Of a stretch of DNA of 64,000 nucleotides, positions 1 through 11,443 are shown piece by piece. The notes under the pieces were generated by a model. It worked only from the letters and a program-made list of their open reading frames with translations. It made no database searches and was not told the DNA's origin. Source of the DNA: Oikopleura dioica (Eukaryota > Chordata > Appendicularia > Copelata > Oikopleuridae); assembly GCA_907165135.1 (NCBI GenBank), contig OU015568.1, positions 16,937,208 through 17,001,207 on the forward strand, in the 5' to 3' direction. A program made the translations under genes and the position numbers. The first letter of the stretch is position 1. Each line of letters starts with the position of its first letter.

Positions 1-75
1 AGCAAAATCTCCTTTATCCCTCAAGAATTAAAAAATATCATTTTAGAAAGTTCGGTCATTGAATTGTCTTTGGAC

Positions 76-2401
76 TTAATTTTTTGGTGTTGAAGTTTGA
101 ACAGGCTCAACTTCAGATTTTGCTATTTTGGGTAAATGCGAGTCTGCCTCTTCTTTCGACGGTCGCTTGAGGGCTTCTTTGCGCTCAAATTCCTGCTTTT
201 CCCATTGTTTTTCTGCTCTAACGCCGGTAAAGTCATGAACTTCCAGCGTTTTCAGCCACTCCACCATGCTTTCTTCCTCTGAAATTCATTTTTAAGTATT
301 GATAGAAGAGTAGACATACATCTTTTTCCTACTTGAGAAGGCTCAAAATCAAGTCCGGCTAATTGTTTTCCATTCCAATTAAAAGTTCAATCTCACCTGT
401 GTCCATCTTGAAAATGACCGGGAGAATATTTTCCTTTGCAAAATTATCCATGTCACTTTGCTTATCGCTCCATTCTAGCGTCTTGCGGTTGTCCGTCCCG
501 TAATCCTTGTTGTACACATCGTAGTGCACTTGCCGCAGCACTAGTCCATTTCCCGGCGCCTTGGGGACGTCTTCAAAGGGTCTCTTGAACGCTCTCTCCC
601 AATGATCATCCTGGCTAAAAAATCTTGAAAGATTGAATTAGGGAATCGAATGTCTTTGATATTTATTAAAATGCCACGTTTTCGGCGGCCGCATAACCCA
701 ACATAAGCGCCGTGCGAGAACTCTTGCCCGGGGCACCATCGCAAAGCCATTCGTACATCCCTCTCTGCTGGTGCTAGAATTTCAACAAGGGACAACGACA
801 TAACCGCTTATCTCGGCTTTAAAATTTGATAAAACGGGAAATTTTCTCAAAATAAATTTCAAGAGGTTCTCTTCCTTGATTTCAAAAACGATTGTGGCAT
901 TTCCGGAATGCGGCGAATGCTGATAATGAACTTACCAGTGATCCCCGGCTCTGGCAATAACTAATCCAACCATTTTTCTAATCTGGTGGATCATAAAACT
1001 CTGTCCAACAACCCTCAGCTCCACATATTCCCAATCATTGCAGATAAAAGGCTCTCCTTGAATCCGGAAGTCGAGAATGTGTCTCTTTGCCGACTCATCT
1101 CCTTCGAAAAAAAAAGGTCAGCTCAGAAGTTAATCGATAAAATCAGACCTTGACGCTTTCCTGACGTGAAGTTGTGATAAGATTTCGTGCCGGTGTACTT
1201 TTCAAGTAGGCTTTTGACGCATTCAAGTTTCTCGTTTTTTATTCTAAATGAACTTGGTCGATCCCAGTCTTCTTTGCTCCCGAAGCAGATTGTTGGGCAG
1301 TAGTAGCTGTAGGTTCTGTGAGTACATCGCTTCTTTGCGCAAAAGCCTGTTTTTTAGTTGGAAAAATTGAAAATGGAGAAAAATGATGATTCTTCTGAAA
1401 ATTTGCAACTTTCCTTTGGTGACCAGTTCAAAGCCAGTGAGTCGAATATCGTCTGGCAGGTGTTTATTGACCAATTCGCACAGATTTTTCGGAATTTTAC
1501 ACTTCAACGAAGCAACATTCCCGATCGCCGAGACGCCCTAAATAGAGTTGAAATCTGAGATGGAGAAAGAAGTGGAATTTGTGTCTCTGTGATTTTCCCC
1601 TGGGCCGGGCTTTGGCGCTTCTTCTTTCTCAGTCACGGTGATTCTGGCGTAATCCGATTTACGAACGCGTCCAGTTAAAATAATACCGCGCATTATTTTG
1701 TTTAATTCAGCGGGAAATCAACCTTACTGCAGCTGGGCTTGACAGCCTGTGCAGAAAACCTGGGTAAGGGCCTGAGAGATCTAGAATCACTCCAGCCTAT
1801 TTGAAAGATCTGGCGAAGCCGCAAAGCAGCTTCGTTCTTAAAGCCGCTACTCAGCTTGTCATTTAAATCGTTTCAAACCCTGAGTCAGACTCTATTTCTT
1901 TAGCAAGTCTAAATGATTACCTTATCAGTTCTGCTGCAGGATTGATATGCACATTTCTTCCTATCTGTAATAACATTAGAGTAGACAACCTTTGCAGCGA
2001 CAAGGGCCTGGAAAACTCGTTTTTCAATCGTATCGACCTTGTCGTCTCCAGGGTTGTGTTGAAGGCCGTGGTAGTTTTTGCCACAGTATGATAGGAGAAT
2101 CGCGATTTTTTTCTGCAAAGAATGATGATCAGAGTCATTGAATCGCGAAAACTACCTTTGGTCCATCAATAAGAGTCTCCTTATCCTTCAAAGATCCGTT
2201 TCCTCCATCCGTCCACTGCCGCGACTTTTTCTGTTTTACCAAATTTTTGTAATCTTTTTTCGAGCAATTTCTTGGAATCGGAATTGGAACGCCGTTAATA
2301 TCCGTTTCTTCCTTTATTTCTTCCTCTATTTCTTTTTTAACTTCTTCGCTCTTCTCTTCCTTATCTCTATTTTCAGTTTTCTCATCGCTCACATCTGCCA
2401 T
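76..2401 (-). CDS. PUS1: tRNA pseudouridine synthase, PUS1-like
   Basis: Multi-exon gene of the TruA/PUS1 family, which isomerises uridine to pseudouridine in tRNA and some mRNA. The N-terminus (2401 to about 2150) is a Lys/Glu-rich tail. The next exon has the family start (ILLSYCGKNYHGLQ) and ends in SCSRTDKG, whose Asp is the catalytic residue. Further exons give VSA..NVASLK, the HRTYSYYCPT core, YHNFTSGK and VGQSFMIHQIRKMVG, all PUS1/TruA landmarks. The start ATG follows a TGTAG acceptor, consistent with trans-splicing. The intron after SRTDKG (about 1540-1925) is long for this genome and holds a dispersed repeat. Family assignment is firm; exon edges are approximate. Confidence 0.9.
1738..1885. 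repeat. Dispersed intronic repeat with CCTGGGTAAGGGCC-type core
   Basis: Within the long PUS1 intron. The segment GCAGAAAACCTGGGTAAGGG near 1757 resembles segments near 6955, 7710 (reverse) and 18495 (reverse). These look like related small non-autonomous elements. Ends were not defined. Confidence 0.45.
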
Positions 2402-2765
2402 TCTACAAAATTAGCGGGTCAGCGTCTCGCTGAATAAATTCTAACTTTATTATGCGGCAGTAAAAAATTTTGCGCCAAAAGGAACTTGCAAGCGCTCTTT
2501 TCTTCTCTTCAAGAATCGCTCAGATATCGCCACAGACCTTTGAAAAGGATCCTTTGTTTACTCCGATTGGATTTACGATTTGGGGATTTATCGGTCCGGG
2601 AGTTGTTGTCGGTAAAATTTTTACTGTCACGATGGTGAAATTAAATACGGCAACTTCTCAGGAAAGAAAACGTCCAAAACCAAAACAACATATTGCCAGC
2701 TGAGCGGGATCTTTTTGTTTTGATGCTTTTCGCGCATTCTTGAAATTTGAAAATTCTGCCTTAAG

Positions 2766-3421
2766 GACCCCCCCATCAAGAATCGCGAAAATAGGGCATC
2801 TTAGTGAAAGTTTTTCTCCAAAACTATCTTAGCTAGACCCTTAATTTTTATTGGATCCTTTAGATCGAACCCTCTACTGCAACCGTTCCCCTTAAGATGA
2901 TCTCTCGACGCCAAATTTAAGGGTATACAGGCCGTTAAAGGTAAAGTTGCTTAGTGAACGTTTTTTTCGGGGTTTTCGTTGGGGTATGCCCTTAATTTTT
3001 TTTTCATGGTAAAGTTAAGGCCCTAAGCTACGACCGTTTGCTTTTTGAGAGTTTTTTGTCTACAAACTTAAGGAGGACAGCCCCTTTAAAATTTTATAAG
3101 TCGAATCTTAGTCGAATTTCAAGATTTACATTTTCAGTAATCATTGCCTAAATTGCCCTGAATTACGTTTTTATACTCGTGTTTATGATAGAAATAGTTT
3201 TTATGGTTGGTAAACCCTTAATTACCATTAAAAAATAGCGAACTAAAGATTTTTATGAAATGTAAAAAGTTAATTTTCAATTTTTGAAGTCAATTTCTGC
3301 CAAAATTTTCTATAAGATCAAAAAAATTTTCTGAATAAAAGTTGTTCCTCGTGGTCAAAACTACCCAAAAAAGCAAAAAAATTTTGAAAATTTTGACTTT
3401 TTTCATCTTGATGGGGGGGTC
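2766..3421. mobile_element. Small element with 16-bp perfect terminal inverted repeats
   Basis: GACCCCCCCATCAAGA at 2766-2781 is exactly the reverse complement of 3406-3421. The 656-bp interval between PUS1 and the next gene is AT-rich and has no plausible coding exon. This is the layout of a MITE. I could not identify a target duplication with confidence. Confidence 0.6.
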
Positions 3422-3429
3422 ACAAGTGT

Positions 3430-3995
3430 GATTCATTTTCTGCTTTTTCATGAAACAACAAGTGAAATATCTTTTTAGTTAAATCGATATTTTCAGTAAA
3501 AACTTTTTGAAATCATGTTTTTATTAACAAAAACTTTTTTGCATCGGAAAAAATACACTAGAATAAAAAATAATATTGAATGAGCTGTTTTTTTGTACGA
3601 AGACATTGATTGTGTTGCAATTTTTTTCATGTAAACGGATAAAAGATGTTGATAAAAAAACAATTGAACTGTTGGGGATAAGTCTAATAAAGTGACAATA
3701 ATTAAAGTAATTACTTGTTATATTTGTTATTTAGCAATTTTTTTTTTTGGAAAATAAAAAAATGCGAAATTCTGTTTTTTTATATTTGATAAATATAATT
3801 AAATTTAATTTAATTGATACATTGATGAAGGCTGAGGTACATGATAAGAATTTTAGTCTTTTTTCTTTTTTGGATGAATGAATAAGAAAAAAAGAAGAGT
3901 TTACTAGCGAAGATGAGATTTGTGTGATCAGTGGTTGATAGCCTCTTGAATTTGGACGAGGGAATGAACTTGAATGAAGCTAGACGGAAGCAGCT
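3430..3995. other. AT-rich intergenic stretch, no gene seen
   Basis: About 570 bp of low-complexity A/T-rich DNA between the small TIR element and the stop codon of the FGFR1OP2/SIKE-like gene. Open frames here are short and lack splice-consistent structure. It probably contains the 3' end and polyadenylation region of that gene. Confidence 0.5.
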
Positions 3996-3999
3996 GTTT

Positions 4000-5842
4000 T
4001 TAGGTCTCTGAAGCAGGAATTTGCGGATTTGCGGTGGCTTCTTCTGGCTCGCTATTATCTGAAAAACAGGGCTCAAATCAACTCGTCCCATTTCAAATGT
4101 AATTAGTACCTGGGGAAACATCATCGTCAGCGCAAATTGGACTCGCGGATCTATCAATCTTCCCTTCCTCCGTTTTGATGACTTCGAGCAGTTGATCGAT
4201 TTCAGCCTGGAAAGCTTCATTCGAGAGGTCTTCGTTGATTTCCTCTTTATCCTCTTCTGTTCCCTCGATTTCTTCGTTTTCAATCGGATCAAAGCCGTTT
4301 TCGACGATCGTGCTTGCATTGGACGACAAACTTATCGTGTCTTCGTCTTTTTGAACCGACTGAAAATGATGATTATCAGTTGAAAATAAAATGAGTCTAC
4401 CTCAATCTCTAAAAACGATTCTTCATTTTCCGACCGCTTATTCTCCTCTGCTAGCTCTTTTTGTCGAGAATCAATGGCATTTTTGACCATTGCTTCGATG
4501 AAATCATGGAACGGGGGTCCGTCGACGACAGGATCGGATTCGTCACTGCATTTCTCAGAGCCATCGTTCGAAAGGACGGTGTCATTGGAAGCTGTGCTGC
4601 TAGTTTCTGCCGATTCATCGTCAGATTCATCAGAAACAGCGATTTTGGTGGGCAAAGGGTCGGTTTTTTCAACAGGACTCAGCATATCAAGCTTATGCGA
4701 TCCATTTCGCTGAGAAAGAGCTAACAAGGAGCTAAAATTTTATTGAAAAAAAAGTTGAAAGAGGTAGTTTTACCGAAGACCCTGATTTTCATCTCTAAGT
4801 TGCTTCAACTTCGTTTTAGCTTGAAGATACGAGTCGTTGTCTGTGGGATACTTGCTCGCCGCCATCGTCATAATTGTGATCATGTCTCCAACTCTATCCG
4901 CCAGCTTTTGGTTTTCCTTCTAGGAAAAATGATGAGCAAATTAGTCGGTTCAAAGGGAAGTTGACTTACTCTTAGTTCATAAGTTTTATTCGCAGGAGCG
5001 AGGTGGGATCGCTCCCGCTCCAGTTTAGCTGCGTGAGTCGAGACTTTGCGGAATTTATCCATGACCATTTCTAGCACTGTTTGATGCTCAGCGAGCGCAT
5101 GCCGTAGTTCCTTGTTTTCTGCCATGATCTGAAATCATGGAGGAATCTCCAAAAGAAAAAAAAATAAATGAGACTTACCCGTTTGTTTTTCCGCATTTCC
5201 CGTTTTCCCTGATTGATTATTCTCGGCCTCGCTGGTCCGTTTAAGTTTTCATTCAGCTCGTCGATCTGTTGTACAGTCAGTTTCAAGGGGGAAAGATGGG
5301 AAGTACTGTACCTCATTTTGCGCGGTCATATCGTCGTGAAGACCTTCCGCCATGCTCAAAAGTCTGTCCGCAAAAGAGTCTATTCTCGACATTCGTTCTT
5401 CGAGGCAGATATCTCCTCGCAAGTCACGTGACTAATTTGAAGGATTAAAATAAGGTAAAGAGTGAGACTCAAGTAATTACTCTTGATATTTGAATGTTAG
5501 TTGCGTGATTAGTAGAATTGCTCGACTCATGCGATTTTGATTTAGCCGAGATCGAGATTGGCGGTGCTGAGATTATTCGCTTGACTTCAATCTGGTGGAA
5601 AGTGGGATCATCTGCCCCGCGAAAGTGGCCGAAATCAGCTGTTCCTTCCTTTCGAGGATTTGGCAATTTCCGCGACTAAGTTTTGGCAATCAATGATTTT
5701 ATAAATACCATAAGCAAATTGTAATAAGCAAATTGGTGGACTACAAAACGAACTACTGAATGGAACTTACAACCGGTTGTTCCGATGCCTCAGGCAGAAC
5801 CTTGAAACTAGATGTCGTCGACACTGTCACTCGTCGACTCAT
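4000..5842 (-). CDS. FGFR1OP2/SIKE family coiled-coil protein (STRIPAK-associated)
   Basis: Multi-exon gene starting MSRRVTVSTTSS at 5842 and ending PQIPASET at 4000. The central exons carry the family block ENKELRHALAEHQTVLEMVM followed by DKFRKVS, then KENQKLADRVGDMI and ENQGLRSLLALSQR. These match the conserved coiled coils of human FGFR1OP2 and SIKE1. Family members are subunits of STRIPAK phosphatase-kinase complexes, and SIKE1 restrains IKK-epsilon/TBK1. The protein is longer than vertebrate members, with extra N-terminal and acidic Ser-rich C-terminal parts. The upstream gene ends 31 nt before the ATG, with a CTTAAG acceptor between, so the pair looks like an operon. Confidence 0.75.
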
Positions 5843-5873
5843 CTCATCAATCACAAATTCTTAAGAAATAGTG

Positions 5874-7956
5874 TTAGAACCTTCGGTGCTCATATTTTTT
5901 ATGAATTACACTGAGAGAAGGCTGTGCACCTGCGTGGCCACCGATATTTTTCAATAGTTCAGTTTTCAGGGGAGAGAGAAAAAGGCAGTAAAGAGGAGGA
6001 TGGAAGTTTTTCTGGAAAGTGCTGGCAATACATGTTTTTTCGTTTTTTTTTTTCTCGTCTAAGGGAACGCGCTGCGATTGAGCTTGATTGTTGTCCGGTT
6101 GTTTTTGCCTAATTTCTAAAAATGGGGTTGAAGAAGGGATGAAAAATTATGAAAGAAGGACTTCTGCTAGGATGATTTTCGAAAAATGTTTTCAGGCCAG
6201 AAAATCACTTTTTAACTGTTAGTGCCATCTTCACCGCCGTCTCAAACCGAGTCGAACGGTATATGTATCGCTTGAAAATTCTAGAGTTTCGGGTACTTCC
6301 GGTCAGATTTACGAAATTCTAGTATTCCACTGCCGTTTTTGATACAGAAATGGTACTATGGCATATAGCATGTCAAAATGACCGCTAGAACGTGAGGAGT
6401 GCAGGGGTCTCAAAAAATAAGTACTTTTGCAAAGAAAAGTACCTAAAAAAAATTATTTTGTGATATTTTAGCACTAAAAATATCAAATTTGACGGAATTT
6501 TCGATTTAAATGTAGTTTTCTTTGTAGATTTATTTATAAGAGATAAAACTTGATTATACATCTGCTTTCTGCCCGAAAAAATTAATAATTGATATTTTTA
6601 GTGCTAAAAAATCACAAAATAATTATTTTTAGGTACTTTTCTTTGCAAAAGTACTTATTTTTTGAGACCCCTGCACTCCTCACGTTCTAGCGGTCATTTT
6701 GACATGCTATATGCCATAGTACCATTTCTGTATCAAAAACGGCAGTGGAATACTAGAATTTCGTAAATCTGACCGGAAGTACCCGAAACTCTAGAATTTT
6801 CAAGCGATACATATACCGTTCGACTCGGTTTGAGACGGCGGTGAAGATGGCACTAACAGTTAAAAAGTGATTTTTTGCTCTGAAAACATTTTTCGAAAAT
6901 CATCTAGGGTGGAAAAATTCTCGAAGGGGTGCTGACTTGGCTCCCCAACCTGCGAAGAAAACCTGAGTCAGGGTCTAAAAGAAAGTTGATTGAAAAGGTA
7001 ATTTTGCGAGACCGCTTTGAGATCTTCCAGAACCTGACTCGGGCTTTCTTCGCCGGTTGCCGAGCCCAGACTTTTCGAACCATTATTTTTTGCCACCCTA
7101 GATATGAAAGAAAGCATATTACATTTTATATAGAATTTTTGAGATTTGAACCTTGAGCGACTTTCGAAGATCAGCATTATTGGCCTCCGTCTCTTTTAAC
7201 CGCTCCTTGTAAGTGTAAGTTTCGCCGATTTGCGAGGCATTTTCCTTCTCGAGTTCCTGCAAGAGCTAAGTTAGAAAAACAAAGATTGCAAAAAACAAAC
7301 CAAGATTTTATTCTTTAGCGCGATTTCGTCTTCTTTTATCTTTTTCTCGAGTGATTGTTTCTCTTCTTTTGAAGATGCTTCCAGCGTTTTGAGTTTCTTT
7401 TCTGCCTCCTCGAACTTGCTTTTCAACTCTTCCGCTTCTTTGCTTTTCTCGCTGAGCGCAGTTTCCAGGTCTTCGACGTTTTTCATTAATCTGGCGACGG
7501 TTTCTTTTTGCTTTTTCAAGTTTTCCTGCTCTTGCTCGGTCTTCCAGGTGTCGCGGAGAACCATCAAATCGTCGATATTGTCTGCAGGGAGCTTTTTCTC
7601 GAAACGAACATACTTTGATATCTGAAACCAAAATTAATTATTCACAAACCGGCAAAAATGCATTTCCAAAACCCGCTATACGGCAGATTTTAACGCTCTT
7701 TTAGCACCCTGGGTCAGGTTTTCACACAGGTTTCGACCCGAATGAAACTTACCCAAAGTAAGAGATTCGCGTCGAGCATGGAGATTTTGGCGAAATTGTC
7801 GTTTTGCTTCAAATCGTCTCGCATCCGATCCAAATTGCTGAAAGCGAGAAGATTTTTCATCGCTCCCAGTTGATCGCAAACTTCTACGACGCTTTCCGAG
7901 AGGACTTTTGTCAGATACTCTTTTAGCGCTTCATCCATTTTTTCTGAAATTGACAT
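5874..7956 (-). CDS. Coiled-coil protein, unrecognised
   Basis: Starts MSISEKMDEALKEYL at 7956 directly after a CTAAAA-type leader. Its helical N-terminal exon is followed by ISKYVRFEKKLPADNIDDL and then a long charged coiled coil (7570-7310: Leu/Glu/Lys heptads) and ELEKENASQIG..KERLKETEAN. The last exon (about 6115-5874) is tentative; it is favoured because its stop lies 31 nt before the next ATG, typical operon spacing. The order helical head then coiled coil and the KLPADN segment faintly recall kinetochore MIS12, but similarity is too weak to name it. The intron between 6120 and 7155 is about 1 kb and houses two inverted-repeat elements; other introns are about 50 nt. Confidence 0.55.
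6172..6904. mobile_element. Foldback element with two near-identical 315-bp inverted arms
   Basis: The arms 6172-6486 and 6589-6904 are reverse complements over essentially their whole length with only scattered differences; the spacer is about 100 bp. Shared landmarks include GAGACCCCTGCACTCCTCAC and CGTTCGACTCGGTTTGAGAC in opposite orientation. No coding capacity. It lies inside an intron, so the transcript could fold into a long hairpin. Confidence 0.85.
6904..7101. mobile_element. Small MITE abutting the foldback element
   Basis: About 200 bp with ends CTAGGGTGG and CCACCCTAG. Inside are imperfect inverted arms: about 6938-6978 (ACCTGCGAAGAAAACCTGAG) against about 7034-7076 (CTGACTCGGGCTTTCTTCGC). 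It starts where the foldback element stops. The CCTGAGTCAGGG core recurs elsewhere in the window. Confidence 0.65.
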
Positions 7957-8021
7957 TTTTAGAGGATAAGAAAAATATATTTTAATGGTAAGAAAAGAAA
8001 AGATATCGGAATGTTGAGTTT

Positions 8022-8715
8022 TTAGAAATCGACGTGCTCGAGCATGGTCTTTTTAGATCTGAGGACGTCGTGGAGCCACTTTTCTCGGAACACATGACGG
8101 CCAGGCTGGAAGACGAGACGATTGCCCTCAACTTGATAGACGACTTCAACAGGATAGCTTGAAGGAGTTCGTTAGTGAAAGAAGGGAGGAGAAATTATGC
8201 TACAAAAATGCGACAATGTTTTCGTGAGTGGGCATATTAACTTCTGATCTGCTGGAAATAGAGAAATAGGATGAACGGACAATTTTTGAGCGACAAAACG
8301 GACCGCCCCTACAAATTTAGTCGCGAAATCTTTTCAAGAGTCTTTTGAGTCTTACTTGTCTGGTTCTGTTTTTGAAACTCTGATGAAAAAGTAAACGGAT
8401 GCAGATGCTCGTGGAATCGGATTCATTTTCGTTGGAATGGAAAATCGAACTCGGTAAGTGTGCAGTGTTGAAAACTCTTCGTCGGTTTCTCCCAGATAAT
8501 CTCAAAAATAAAGTCAAATTTGAGTGGATATGCGTTGATTTACCAGTGCAGCGGAGCCATTGCTCGCTAATCTCCCATTGCTTCACGAAGTTGTCGATAT
8601 TATTAATTGCAGTGACAGTACTGTACTCTCCCTTGCTTCCCCAGTTGCCCGAGGGGCCAGTCGGGCAAGTGCCTTCGATCGAAACATCGGGCAGCAAATC
8701 GAAAGTTGCTTCCAT
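8022..8715 (-). CDS. Unrecognised conserved-looking protein, third gene of an operon-like run
   Basis: Starts MEATFDLLPDVSIEG at 8715, directly after a TTTTCAG acceptor. The first exon ends SEQWLRCTG. Later exons give RFSIPTKMNPIP..YFFIRVSK, EVNMPTHENIVAFFYPVEVV and a tail ending MLEHVDF at 8022. One intron is 46 nt with a CACTAAC branch-like site. The upstream PTGES2-like gene stops 51 nt before this ATG, so the two are probably co-transcribed and resolved by trans-splicing. I do not recognise the family; the exon model fits phase at the junctions I checked. Confidence 0.5.
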
Positions 8716-8766
8716 TCTGAAAAGAGCTCTTTTTGTCGCGTTTTTTGAAGAATCGTGGAAGAACTT

Positions 8767-10322
8767 TTAATTTTCAGAATTCCCGTAAACGATACTCTTC
8801 ATATCTCGATACCAGTCAATTAAAATCCAGTGTTCAGATCTTCTCTCAAACATTTCGGGCTCATAAGTGTCCAGGAAGTTTAAAAGTCCAAAGATCTCTA
8901 CATCTGCGAAATTGGGCTTTTCTCCGCCGAAATAAACATTTTTCGATTTGATTTTTGCTTGATTCAAGGGATGAGAAATTCAGCTTCACGCTTCAATTAT
9001 TTGAAGAAAAAGCTTAGCAGAGCACGAAGAGAAAAGCACCCCGGGCCTAGATCGGCGATTTTCGAAGCGATTTCGTTCCAGATGCCTTCAGATTCGAAGC
9101 CCATCAGCGTTCCGTGGTCGGCCCCTTTTTCGCCGCTTTCGATTACCTTCCTGCGTCCGGATAAATAGTCTTTGTAGTTGCTTTTGCGGGCGTGGGCATA
9201 ACTTGCTAGAGTGAGATGTTTTGAGTAAAGCGGGACTTCGACGTTTTCGTAAAATTTTGAAGTGTTGCGGAAACTAAAAATCGATGATAAAGCATATGGT
9301 GACTTTGCAGTTAGGAATTTATTTTCAACAAAAATTCTTGACCCATATTATCAGTGTGACATTTATTTGCTCGTATTTGCACATGTAATTCATTTCCAGG
9401 ATGAGATTTTTTAACCTTGATCGACGGATTTTCTCTACGGCTTATTGATTCATTTTATAAATTGAAACGGAGAATTTCAAAGAAGACTTTCATGTGCGCC
9501 TATATTTGCTAGAAACTCTATTTATTCTCAAAAATAGAGCGTCACCATAAAATCTGCAGCTTCCATCTGGACAAAACAAGACAGCTGCATACTTCGCCTT
9601 TTTCATGCAATCTACCTTATGCATCTTTGGAAAATTGTAGGGACATGAAATTTACCTTTGAGAATAATCAAGATGCATTGTATGCAACAGCAGAGGCTTT
9701 AGTTCTTCATCAGCCAAAGTCCTCGCTTTGTTAGCCCTCTTCGTAATTTTATGAAATCGAAGAGTCTCTTTATCCATATCAACGTCCAATTTATCCTGAA
9801 CGGGATGAAGCGTCCAGCATCTGTTCATAACTTTTTCTTGGGTGAATAAAAACTTGTTGAGCGCACTTTCCATGGTTTGCCAAGCCACTTTTACTTTTGG
9901 AAATCGTTTCTTCAGTTCTTCTAGTGAATAAAATTCGTTGTTTCGCGCGAAGTTTTCTTGGGACTCTAGAATCGATATGGCGAGGCTGGAGCCAGAGATG
10001 TAGACCCCGTCTTCTTCCAAAACTGGGATGTCAAAGGGTGTTTTAGCATCTTAAATTCCGATAAAACTGGCTTTGAAATCAACAAAGAGAACTTACCGCA
10101 GTCAGTATCGGCAAAAATGCTCTCAATTTTGAGCGGATTGACTTCCACTCTCTCAAATGGAATATTCTTCCACCTCAGAAACGTTTCCAACGAATGGGTG
10201 TCAGGAATTCCAATGAAGCCATAAACCTTTGTTGCGCTCGTTTCTTCCTTCGCGCTGACCATGTTTTTGAAGTTTGATAAATTCCGATTCCGATGCCGGC
10301 GGATGCGAAAAGTGATCGGCAT
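8767..10322 (-). CDS. PTGES2: Prostaglandin E synthase 2-like (thioredoxin/GST fold)
   Basis: Multi-exon gene starting around MPITFRIRRHRNRNL at 10322, a basic, possibly mitochondrial leader. The thioredoxin-like part reads VYGFIGIPDTHSLETFLRWK then IPFERVEVNPLK, aligning to human PTGES2 where RAFLDFHALPYQVVEVNP stands. The C-terminal GST part reads YFGGEKPNFADVEIFGLLNF and ends WYRDMKSIVYGNSEN, matching FMGGQKPNLADLAVYGVL and WYLRVERAI. The CPFC motif of the human protein is replaced by IPDT here, so the redox or haem-thiolate Cys pair is absent. It sits between ARFRP1 and the 8022-8715 gene on the same strand. An intron of about 360 nt (9290-9650) shows nothing notable. Confidence 0.75.
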
Positions 10323-10440
10323 CCCATGAATCGACTCATTCTTAAATCGCGTTCGCTTATGACTTTGGATTATATACAGTTTATATTCACCGGAAGTATT
10401 GCACAATAACAGAATGTAAAGAAACAGTAGATTTAGTAGG

Positions 10441-11144
10441 CTAAGTCGGCTTTTCATCGTTTATCTCTTCGCGGAGGGCGAAAGGGATTCAGCTTGACGC
10501 ACTTTGCCATCCACTCGATTCCTTCTGTGACGCCTGCTCCTGTCAGACCTGAGCAGGGGCGAATCATGCAATCTCGCGAGCCGATTCTGTTTGAGCAGTC
10601 GTGGAAGGCGTGTTTGATCTCAAGAATAGGCAGGCAACCGGAGATATCTTGCTTGTTTCCGAGAATCAGAAGTGGGGCGCTGTCCAGCGTAGAAAAGCTA
10701 TGTAACAGTCATATAAATCACCATTTACAATCAAAAAGGTGTACCTAAGAACATGGTCGAAAGCCCTTTTTGATTCCAAAAGTCGATCTGGATCAGCGGA
10801 GTCAACGATGAAAATGACCCCGTGACAGTCGCTGAAATACTTGTCCCAAAGACTTTGGAGCTCTTCCTGTCCTCCGAGATCCCAGAACATCAGTTTCACT
10901 CCTTGCGTTGTGATTTTTCCGATATTTAGGCCGACCGTCGTGGTTATTTTATTCAACGGCATTCCTCGGTACTCTATGTCTGATGTCATGGAAAGAAATA
11001 AAGGAGTAATTTACCTTTACTGAACTTCGTCTTCGTTTGCTCAAGAAACGTCGTTTTTCCCGCATCGTCAAGTCCCAAAATCAAGATGCAATATTCATCT
11101 TTTTGAAAATAATGCCGATACGCTCCTGACAAAAGAGTATACAT
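10441..11144 (-). CDS. ARFRP1: ADP-ribosylation factor-related protein 1 (small GTPase)
   Basis: Starts MYTLLSGAYRHYFQKDEYCI at 11144, right after a TTTAG acceptor. G-box motifs are intact: GLDDAGKTT (P-loop), TTVGLNIG (switch I), WDLGGQEELQSLWDKYF (switch II), GNKQD and a final SA/CSGLTG-type loop. The ending is REEINDEKPT at 10441. The DAGKTTFLEQTKTKF and DIEYRGMPLNKITTTVGLNI blocks are specific to ARFRP1 rather than ARF or ARL. The protein controls trans-Golgi recruitment of ARL1 and golgins. It appears to be the first gene of an operon with PTGES2-like and the next gene downstream. Confidence 0.92.
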
Positions 11145-11443
11145 TTCTAAAGATCAAAAATTAACCGCTGTTTTATGAATATTAGAAGAAATAATACGAT
11201 CGATTTTTTCAGAAATGCTCAAACAGAATAACTTAAAATTTCAAGAAGGCTTAGAATTGGGATTCAAGACAAAGTTGAAGAATAAAAAAATGAACTGGAC
11301 ACAGAGTCGTCTTTTTTCGCTGAGAAAGCTTTTTTTGTGTAATGCAACTCAACAGCTCATTGCTGTTTTTAAATTAAGAAAATGAGTTAGATTAAATAGT
11401 TTTTTTTTCAAATTATTTATATAAAAAAGAAGAAACGAGGGTC
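11145..11443. other. AT-rich gap between ARFRP1 and the USP gene
   Basis: About 300 bp upstream of ARFRP1 and downstream of the USP stop. No gene or repeat seen. It contains the TTTAG trans-splice acceptor before ARFRP1 and presumably the USP polyadenylation site. Confidence 0.4.

Noticed and set aside
2470-2703. Plus-strand small gene upstream of PUS1
   Set aside because: No ATG at the frame start, no splice context and no recognisable protein features.
7271-7956. Naming the coiled-coil gene MIS12
   Set aside because: Only a loose resemblance in helical layout and one short segment; not enough for a name.
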